Shown: positions 57,284 through 64,000 of the stretch, piece by piece
How the letters are laid out: each line of letters opens with the position of its first letter
How positions within the stretch are numbered: position 1 is the stretch's first letter
Source of the DNA: Cordilura impudica
Lineage: Eukaryota > Arthropoda > Insecta > Diptera > Scathophagidae
Direction: 5' to 3'
DNA length: 64,000 nucleotides
Assembly: GCA_963682025.1 (NCBI GenBank)
Contig: OY821517.1
Coordinates: 48,731,441 to 48,795,440, forward strand
The notes under the pieces: generated by a model
The model's input: only the letters and a program-made list of their open reading frames with translations
Told to the model about the DNA's origin: nothing
The model's database searches: none
Made by a program: the position numbers and the translations under genes

Positions 57284-58916
57284 ATGACTGAATATGGGGC
57301 CACGTTTGTACGGTAAGTAAAATTTTGTACATTTACAAATGAATAAATACTATATTTTGTTTGAATTTATATTTATGAAGAGTAGCTTGGTTGTTATATG
57401 TGTGTTTCATTATTGTGCTTTAGTTTTGTTGTTGTGACACCTTTAAGTTTGGTGACCTATATGTTGGATATTGGGAATATAATATGCTATGTATTTTCTA
57501 TAGGAGATTTTCTCTCCATGAAGCTTTAGCGTTGATAAAGGATGAGGACATAGATGTGGATAATATAACCATATTCCCACCCAATAATGCATGTGGAGAC
57601 ATCACAGATGAAGATTCCGACGTTGAAGACAACGTCGATATAAATAATTTACCGGCTTCGCTAATGCAAAATGAGGTGGAAATTATAAACAAAATCGATT
57701 TTGATAGTGATTGGGACACAGAGGATGATATTCCTCTCTCTCAGATTAGAGAAAACTCGTTTAAAAACACGAAGAAATTGAAAAAAAAATAAATAAAAAA
57801 TATCACTATGTGAAGACAGACTTGGCCACCAATGATGCTATTTTTGAAAAACCTGAGGATGGCGTCGACATAGATGAGCGTAATCCTACTTCTCTTTTTT
57901 GCTCTATATTTAGAAAAAATTACGGATGAGACAAATCGGTACGCATTACAAAACAATAGAGAATTGCGCGTGAATATACCCGAAATGAAATTCTTCCTTG
58001 GAGTGATTTTGCTAAGTGGATTCGTTCCTCTGCCTAGAAGAAGAACGTATTGGGAACGTTCGAAAGACTTCAATAATGAACGAGTTTCCCAAGCGATAAC
58101 GTGAAACAAATTTGAGTTTATTTTGTCCAATATTCATTGCCAAGATAACAACTTCTTAGATCCCTCTGATAAGTTCATTTGAGTAAAAAGTTTATGGAAA
58201 ATGCTTATGTTGAAGAGGAACACAGCGTAGATGAAGCCATGGTTCCATATACAGTTAGACATGGTTGCAAGCAGTATATTCATGGTAAACCAATTCGTTA
58301 TGGCTTCAAACTATGGGTAGGTACGACTCGACATGGCTACATTAACTGGTTCGAACCTTACCAAGGTGCTTCTACAAATATCAGTGAAACTTACAAGGAC
58401 CTGGATGTTGGAACATCTGTCGTACTTGAATATGCCAACGCCTTGCGATCAAAATGGAAGGACAAAAACTTTCATTTGTTCTTTGATAAGTTTTTTTCTT
58501 CCATCGCTTTGGTAGAAAATCTGGAGAAAAAGAATATGTACGGCACTGGAACAATTAGAGAAAACAGCATTCCTGGAAGTACTTTGCGCGAATCTAGGGA
58601 GATGAAAAAAACTATTCGCGGCAGTTATGATGTCATCAAAATTATGAATAGCAATATAATTTTTGTAAAATGGAATGACAATAGTATTTTTACATTTTGT
58701 TCTAATGCAATCGGAGTGAATCCCCTAGGATCTGTTAACCGGTACTCCCAAAAAGAGAATAAATTTATTCAAGTCGAACAGCCCCGAATTGTGAAATATT
58801 ATAATAGGAGCATGGGTGGAGTCGATCTTTCCGATCAGAACATAAGCTTATACCGCACTGCTATAAGAGGAAAGAAATGGTTTTTTCCCCTCAAAACACA
58901 CTGTGTGGATATGGCG
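57284..58916 (+). pseudogene. piggyBac-like transposase, interrupted by Transib
   Basis: Cut-and-paste transposase of the TTAA-target family. A plausible first exon 57284-57312 ('MTEYGATFVR') is followed by GTAAGT, a 191-bp intron and a TATAG acceptor at 57503, rejoining in frame to 'RFSLHEALALIKDEDID' and the acidic N-terminus. An indel in the A run at 57780-57795 breaks the frame. 'IPEMKFFLGVILLSGFVPLP' follows in another frame, then stops near 58102 and 58180. Next comes the catalytic core: 'EEEHSVDEAMVPYTVRHG' (first Asp), 'FHLFFDKFFSSI' (second Asp) and 'RSMGGVDLSDQNISLYR'. The true sequence stops at 'THCVDMA' (58916). The following 'HSGPFDEKAVKNL' belongs to a Transib end read through in frame. 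The Cys-rich end is absent. Confidence 0.9.
57313..57503 (+). other. Probable intron of the piggyBac gene
   Basis: GTAAGT donor at 57313, TTTCTATAG acceptor ending 57503. Joining the flanks keeps the frame (CG+G, then AGA TTT). Inferred from splice consensus only. Confidence 0.6.
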
Positions 58917-58955
58917 CACAGTGGACCATTTGACGAGAAGGCGGTCAAAAATCTA
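58917..58955 (+). other. Transib terminal repeat resembling a RAG recombination signal
   Basis: Heptamer CACAGTG at 58917-58923 is identical to the consensus V(D)J heptamer. After a 21-23-nt spacer, 'TCAAAAATC' (58945-58953) matches the nonamer ACAAAAACC at 7 of 9 positions. Transib ends are known to have this layout, and Transib is the relative of RAG1. Confidence 0.75.
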
Positions 58956-59446
58956 TAACTTTTGATTGGATTGGAATTTTGATATGCGGTTTTCTTTGGT
59001 TGGTAGGTGAGACTTTAGCCTTTAAGTTTTGCTATAAAACGTAATTCTCGACCGAAAATAAATAAAAGTTACGGAGGGTTTAATATACATTTTCATTTGT
59101 AGTTGAATTTTAGTACAAAAGTGAAGTGTTAAAAGGTAAAAAAAGGTTTTTTTTTAATATAATGTCTTATTTTTTCAGTTAATTTTACAACTAATACTTT
59201 ATAACAATTTTTTAAGTTAATTTTTCAGAAAATGCCAAACTTTGGCACCCGGAAACTGTTTAGACCTAATGTGCACAAGGGCCAAAGGTTGTTTTTTTTT
59301 TTTTTTTGAAAGATCCCGAGTTAAAATATAATTTATTAAGCAGCGAACGTAAAAGTTACCTTATATTGGTTCAAGATAAAGAAGTTTCAATGTAAAACTC
59401 GTATGTTTTTGCTTTAGTTAAATTTTTTTTATTGTCTTTTTAAATA

Positions 59447-60752
59447 ACGGGTGATTTTTTAAGAGCTTGATAACTTTTTTTTAAAAAAAAACGCATAAAA
59501 TTTGCAAAATCTCATCGGTTCTTTATTTGAAACGTTAGATTGGTCCATGACATTTACTTTTTGAAGATAATTTCATTTAAATGTTGACCGCGGCTGCGTC
59601 TTAGGTGGTCCATTCGGAAAGTCCAATTTTGGGCAACTTTTTCGAGCATTTCGGCCGGAATAGCCCGAATTTCTTCGGAAATGTTGTCTTCCAAAGCTGG
59701 AATAGTTGCTGGCTTATTTCTGTAGACTTTAGACTTGACGTAGCCCCACAAAAAATAGTCTAAAGGCGTCAAATCGCATGATCTTGGTGGCCAACTTACC
59801 GGTCCATTTCTTGAGATGAATTGTTCTCCGAAGTTTTCCCTCAAAATGGCCATAGAATCGCGAGCTGTGTGGCATGTAGCGCCATCTTGTTGAAACCACA
59901 TGTCAACCAAGTTCAGTTCTTCCATTTTTGGCAACAAAAAGTTTGTTAGCATCGAACGATAGCGATCGCCATTCACCGTAACGTTGCGTCCAACAGCATC
60001 TTTGAAAAAATACGGTCCAATGATTCCACCAGCGTACAAACCACACCAAACAGTGCATTTTTCGGGATGCATGGGCAGTTCTTGAACGGCTTCTGGTTGC
60101 TCTTCACTCCAAATACGGCAATTTTGCTTATTTACGAAGCCATTCAACCAGAAATGAGCCTCATCGCTGAACAAAATTTGTCGATAAAAAAGCGGATTTT
60201 CTGCCAACTTTTCTAGGGCCCATTCACTGAAAATTAGACGTTGTGGCAGATCGTTCGGCTTCAGTTCTTGCACGAGCTGTATTTTATACGGTTTTACACC
60301 AAGATCTTTGCGTAAAATCTTCCATGTGGTCGAATAACACAAACCCAATTGCTGCGAACGGCGACGAATCGACATTTCACGGTCTTCAGTAACACTCTCA
60401 GAAACAGACGCAATATTCTCTTCTGTACGCACTGTACGCATTCGTGTGGTTGGTTTAATGTCCAATAAAGTAAACTGAGTGCGAAACTTGGTCACAATCG
60501 CATTAATTGTTTGCTCACTTGGTCGATTATGTAGACCATAAATCGGACGTAAAGCGCGAAACACATTTCGAACCGAACACTGATTTTGGTAATAAAATTC
60601 AATGATTTGCAAGCGTTGCTCGTTAGTAAGTCTATTCATGATGAAATGTCAAAGCATACTGAGCATCTTTCTCTTTGACACCATGTCTGAAATCCCACGT
60701 GATCTGTCAAATACTAATGCATGAAAATCCTAACCTCAAAAAAATCACCCGT
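59447..60752 (-). mobile_element. Complete rosa-type (DD41D) mariner, 1306 bp
   Basis: Terminal inverted repeats 'ACGGGTGATTTTTT' at both ends, flanked by TA at 59445-59446 and 60753-60754. A single intact transposase gene lies on the minus strand. Everything needed for a cis-autonomous Tc1/mariner element appears present. Inserted in the 3' region of Transib, so it is the youngest layer of a three-deep nest. Confidence 0.95.
59554..60639 (-). CDS. Intact DD41D (rosa) mariner transposase, 361 aa
   Basis: Binds the terminal repeats and cuts and pastes the element at TA sites. Residues 1-110 form the paired helix-turn-helix DNA-binding region ('NEQRLQIIEFYYQNQCSVRN' at the start; 'SIRRRSQQLGLCYSTTWKIL' for the second helix set). 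The catalytic domain follows: D159 in 'ILFSDEAHFWLNGFVNKQN', D252 in 'WFQQDGATCHTAR', D294 in 'SCDLTPLDYFLWGYVK'. Spacing is 92 then 41 residues, giving DD41D. Length is normal for mariner-type transposases (about 340-360 aa). The ATG at 60639 lies 113 bases from the element end and the stop leaves about 107 bases to the other end. There are no stops or frameshifts. Compared with the broken copy at 1115-2212, motifs are shared but most residues differ. It may be active; no promoter was identified. Confidence 0.95.
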   Translation of the reverse strand: MNRLTNEQRLQIIEFYYQNQCSVRNVFRALRPIYGLHNRPSEQTINAIVTKFRTQFTLLDIKPTTRMRTVRTEENIASVSESVTEDREMSIRRRSQQLGLCYSTTWKILRKDLGVKPYKIQLVQELKPNDLPQRLIFSEWALEKLAENPLFYRQILFSDEAHFWLNGFVNKQNCRIWSEEQPEAVQELPMHPEKCTVWCGLYAGGIIGPYFFKDAVGRNVTVNGDRYRSMLTNFLLPKMEELNLVDMWFQQDGATCHTARDSMAILRENFGEQFISRNGPVSWPPRSCDLTPLDYFLWGYVKSKVYRNKPATIPALEDNISEEIRAIPAEMLEKVAQNWTFRMDHLRRSRGQHLNEIIFKK

Positions 60753-60909
60753 TATTTCTATATCAATTTTTATGGTTAATTTATGAAATATAACAATTTT
60801 TATTGTAAATTTACAAAATATATAAATTTTTAAATCAAGAAAATTTTTTAACTATATAAAAAAACTTATTGTTAGTGTAATGAAAAAGTACTTTAAATCA
60901 ACCAATTTT

Positions 60910-62967
60910 AGTAAAAATTTCTTCTAAATAGCCTTGATTTTCATCTTCTAGAAGTTATTTAGCTTCTTCGTCTAATTCAATAGAGGTAGTTTTCCATTTT
61001 TGACGAATGTTGGACATATATGGATCTGAAGTGCACAACAAAATAGTGATAAGGTCTTCATTAGTACAACATCTGGACATTTTCCTTGTGTTGTGCTCGC
61101 GAAAGAATCTGTAGTCTTTGTTCCTTTTTTCTTGCGCTTCTTCAGATAGATCTCCTATTGGTAGCATATTGTTTTGAATTATTTGTTCCCCCATGGTACA
61201 AAATTTTATGAACTGTGGATGGCATATATCTCCAAGAGTATTTTTCATTATAAAGTATATCTGTTTTATTGGCGTACTCTCCAAATTTTTTTGCATTTAT
61301 CTTTCTGCTGCATGCTAGAACTTGTAATATGATTTTGAATCGTCTTATTAATTCATGATCTACACCTGTGATAGATGCTGCAGTTTCCGGATCGGAAAAA
61401 AATCCCCTTGCAGTATTTCCATCATTTCTGTTTCCTTCCCCTTGTTTTCGTTGGTCGATTACGAGGCCTAGCTGTAGATATTTTTGTTGAATTTGTTTTT
61501 TTTTTGCTTTCTTTTTTCTTCGTTTTCTTTGTTTTTTCTCACTGTTTCGCCTAACGGACCAAATTCCAAATCATAACCCAATTTAAGAATATGTTCCATG
61601 AAACGTATTCTACATGAATAGGCTTCCTTAAAACTATCGTCTTCTGGTTGGCTTAATTGACTTGATGTCTTTTGGCATATAATGCAGCTTGACGTTGACT
61701 TTGTTCCAGTTAGAGCTTGTGCAACTTTTCCATCAATCATTGTGAGACACATTTTAAAATGTACTTCAATGTCTTAGTCATCAAATTTAAATATTACTGG
61801 TTGAAGTTCCTTAATTTGATCTTTTATTTTTTGAACTTCTTCAGTTATGACATCTTTGGTTTCCTTTTTGAAGGCAAATTTTATTGGTCTGCAATACTTT
61901 GTTGAAGAAGGAATTTCATTTTTCCATATATCAATTTCTGTTGCTCTACTAGTTGACGGCTCTAAGACGCTATACCATTTGTTAAGCGCAATGGACCGAA
62001 AGATACCATAAATAAATTAGCATCTGATGAATTTTCGGCATTAAATTGTTTGTATTGTTTCTGACCAGAGGATCCATCACATCCCCATTTAGAAATTAAA
62101 GTAATGCTGCCATTACCAATTTTTTTTAAATGATCAGTATCAAGCGTATTTAGCAATCGTTCTGCAGTATGTTCAAGGAGATCTTGCAATTTTATTTCTG
62201 CTGATGTTGATGTTGTGACACTAATAGCAGATTGTGAAGGTAAGCATTCTTTTTTGGAAGAAACTAAATCTCGATACTCTGGAAAAATCCCACAATTGTT
62301 TTCATTGGTTCGCTTCCGCAATTCCTTATATTGATTTTTGGTCAATTTCAAATCCAAAAATAGGGCGAACGCTTCTTCCGGCGTAAATTTCTTATCTTCA
62401 ATTGGTGTAGGAATGCTTTTCAAAATCCTCTTTGTGCGCCTTGGGCTCGCTTCTACTACTTTTTCAGTTATTTCAATTTTATTTTTTTTTATTTTGGGTT
62501 GGCTGAATTTGGTGCAAAAATGAATCCTTAATAATTCTTTGAGAAATTTCTTCATTTATATTCTCCAGCTTGCGCCTTCGAGATCTTTCACTACATCCGT
62601 CAATTGGTTTTGCTGGTCGACCCTTTTTTCCACTATCGTTGGCAGTTGTAGATGTACTCTCAAAAATAAGTTCCTTTATTAACCAGTCTTGGTAACGTTT
62701 GTACATCTTTGCCTTGCTATGAGAGCATACAATGTACCGTCCTTTCAAATTCGATGCAAAATTAGTTATTTTTCCTTTGTGCATTTCAATGTCTTCTAGG
62801 TTACAATTCTTAAAGAAGTCGTTGCTCACTATGTGCAAAATTACATCGTCTACATCATTTCGTTGAAAATAAATAGCTGACAGATCTCTGTAACAGTACT
62901 TAGCCATTGCACAAATTGTAATGAATAATAATTGTGGAAACATTATTATAAATAGTCTTTCTTGCAA
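60910..62967 (-). pseudogene. Transib (RAG1-like) transposase, broken
   Basis: Reading right to left: the N-terminal region starts within 62967-62912 ('MAKYCYRDLSAIYFQR'), with 'GKKGRPAKPIDGCSERSRRR' near 62600. 'STLI..KWGCDGSSGQKQYK' near 62070 carries the first catalytic Asp, then 'SSTKYCRPIKFAFKKET' near 61870. 'MCLTMIDGKVAQALTGTKST' near 61740 holds the second, with 'CIICQKT' as zinc ligands. 'GEGNRNDGNTARGFF' and 'ITGVDHELIRRFKIILQVL' lie at 61310-61430, and 'MPSTVHKIL' near 61215. 'LPIGDLSEEAQEKRNKDYRF' at about 61110-61170 carries the acidic Glu region corresponding to the RAG1 C-terminal catalytic Glu. 'SRCCTNEDLITILLCTSDPY' ends the core. Stops or shifts are at about 61960, 61780, 61300-61470, 61240 and 62560. 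All three catalytic acids remain visible. Transib identity is strong. Confidence 0.9.
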
Positions 62968-62990
62968 TTATGTAAAATAAAAATTTTTAT

Positions 62991-63290
62991 CTTTTATTAC
63001 CACATTTAGAAGCTTAAAAAATCCACACCCTAACCCCTTTTAAAAGGTGAAGCATACCTGCTCATATCTTAAAGGGCAATGTCGCCATAATTTTTTTTTT
63101 TTTTTTACCATTTACATGTTATTTAAATTGTTTCCCATTTTGTCAGGTATTTAAACTAAAGAAAGATACCTATGTAAATGTACCTGTAACAATTAAGCGC
63201 ATTATATCAACCCTTTTTTATAAGTATATAACAACTCCTGACAACTCTACCGACACGCAAAAAAATACACCGCGGTGCACCGGTACGACC
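62991..63290. other. Intergenic sequence or unrecognised Transib end
   Basis: No reverse heptamer-like end found. Poly(T) run at 63091-63106. Confidence 0.4.
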
Positions 63291-63307
63291 AACTTTTGTA
63301 TTCATAA
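63291..63307 (+). repeat. 17-bp direct repeat flanking an A fragment (left copy)
   Basis: 'AACTTTTGTATTCATAA' at 63291-63307 is repeated exactly at 63461-63477. The 153 bp between are an A-family 3' fragment. Confidence 0.9.
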
Positions 63308-63460
63308 CACTCAAACGGACGGACGGACCGACATCGTTTAATCGACTCAGAAAGTGTTTTTGAGTCGATCCGTATAATAAAAGATGGATAAAGGTCCAAT
63401 ATTTTTGGCAGTTACAAACATCACCTCAAACTTAATATATCCTAACCACATAGTGGAAAA
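63308..63460 (+). repeat. A-family 3' fragment
   Basis: A short GACG/GACC microsatellite (63318-63330), 'AATCGACTCAGAAAGTG', 'TATAATAAAAGATGG' and 'AACCACATAGTGG'. The final hairpin arm is missing. Confidence 0.8.
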
Positions 63461-63477
63461 CTTTTGTATTCATAAAT

Positions 63478-64000
63478 TTTGCAGAAAGTATCTAACCTTG
63501 GGTCAGAAAAATTGTTCTGGTGCACACGGGCGGAAACTGGCGGGTGTATAAAGGGTTATATGAGTATAGGGGAGGGTTCGGACTATAGAAGAGTGCAAGA
63601 TTTTTTCTGACTGCTTTTGACTGGCAGGAGTTATGCTCTATTAAGTAGGAGATTTTCGGAAAATTTGGACCTTTTCTAAAAAAACTTTTGTTTTTAAATT
63701 TCGGAATGACTCAGTGATTTTACGTTTTTAACATTAATAGTATGGAAGCCACAAAATTATACAAAATTTATTTCACTTCAAAATCTTTTAAATCAAAAAA
63801 GTTACAGTCATTCAAAAATAAAAATTTACAAAGAAATTTTTAATTTAAGCAAAATACTGAGAAAGCTTATTTTCGAAGACCCTGTTCGCTGTGATATAGT
63901 TGAGATAGAGTCGCAAGTTTTTGGCTCCCGAGGTTTACTAGTATTTACTTTCAAATGAATAACATAACTTTAAAATCGGTAACAAAAAAAAAAAAAGATT
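63478..64000. other. Unassigned sequence at the window edge
   Basis: Less A+T-rich at 63500-63640, then A+T-rich. No coding pattern or known repeat recognised. Confidence 0.4.

Larger units (their letters stand above)
58917..62990 (-). mobile_element. Transib transposon, defective
   Basis: The left terminus at 58917 is inserted in piggyBac. The transposase lies on the minus strand (60910-62967), so this is the 3' end of the element. A rosa-type mariner (59447-60752) sits in the Transib 3' region. The right terminus was not found; the limit given is the end of the recognisable coding sequence. Without the mariner about 2.8 kb remains. Confidence 0.8.

Noticed and set aside
58899..58905. CACTGTG as the partner end of the Transib
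   Set aside because: It lies in conserved piggyBac codons (T-H-C-V) and only 11 bp from the real end, so it is not the other terminus.
1..64000. tRNA, rRNA or CRISPR features
   Set aside because: No cloverleaf-like blocks, no ribosomal motifs, and the tandem arrays present have no spacer-repeat organisation.

Overview
This window looks like repeat-saturated heterochromatic or intergenic DNA from an insect, most likely a cyclorrhaphan and probably calyptrate fly (blowfly or house-fly type). The evidence is strong A+T richness, insect transposon families (rosa-type DD41D mariner, Transib, piggyBac, Helitron/Helentron, jockey/CR1-like and RNase H-bearing LINEs), abundant DINE-1-like short elements, and gene debris (ASCC2-like, PBK/TOPK-like) instead of host genes. 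The species call is inference. I see no intact host gene, tRNA, rRNA or CRISPR array. The only undamaged long reading frame is a 361-codon mariner transposase at 59554-60639 (-).

The sequence is a stack of nested insertions. 1-3.2 kb: chimeric fragments, then a broken mariner inside a reverse B-family mini-Helitron. 3.2-10.3 kb: one large foldback element with roughly 1-kb inverted arms. Its left arm holds a 2.8-kb Helitron; its right arm holds an A-family element and a 5'-truncated LINE with a TTAGG-like tail. 10.3-15.1 kb: A+T-rich DNA, a 7-bp minisatellite, mini-Helitrons and a MITE. 15.1-16.2 kb: a long-inverted-repeat element starting CAC with TTA flanks. 16.4-18.6 kb: a B-family copy split by a second Helitron, itself split by an A element. 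18.7-22.0 kb: 7-bp minisatellite with two A elements. 24.2-26.1 kb: a foldback-arm fragment followed by two degenerate host-gene fragments. 27.2-28.2 kb: a long-TIR element. 29.3-43.2 kb: three copies of the long non-coding F family with MULE-derived, Harbinger-like and A-family insertions. 43.2-45.0 kb: a MULE transposase remnant and tandem arrays. 46.1-49.8 kb: an E-family TA-target element containing a jockey/CR1-like LINE. 50.6-51.7 kb: an A element containing a B element. 52.8-56.8 kb: a piggyBac tail, then a 2.8-kb foldback element with a B element in its loop. 57.3-63.0 kb: piggyBac broken by Transib, itself broken by the intact mariner.

Family labels used here: A = about 790-bp element with a 24-nt palindrome near one end, a GTCC/GGAC microsatellite and a TATACCC/GGGTATA terminal hairpin. 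B = about 375-bp mini-Helitron (TC start, CTAG end) plus a longer B-long subfamily. C/Q = foldback element. D = sequence flanking the 7-bp minisatellite. E = TA-target element. F = 3-4-kb DINE-like element. K = MULE-derived element. Nothing here forms a host pathway. The biology is transposon structure: nesting gives relative insertion order, and several loci carry their own empty-site controls inside the window. The most notable are a Transib end resembling a RAG recombination signal that opens directly inside a piggyBac reading frame, a structurally complete DD41D mariner, and two rolling-circle elements whose A|T insertion without target duplication can be read from paralogous empty sites.
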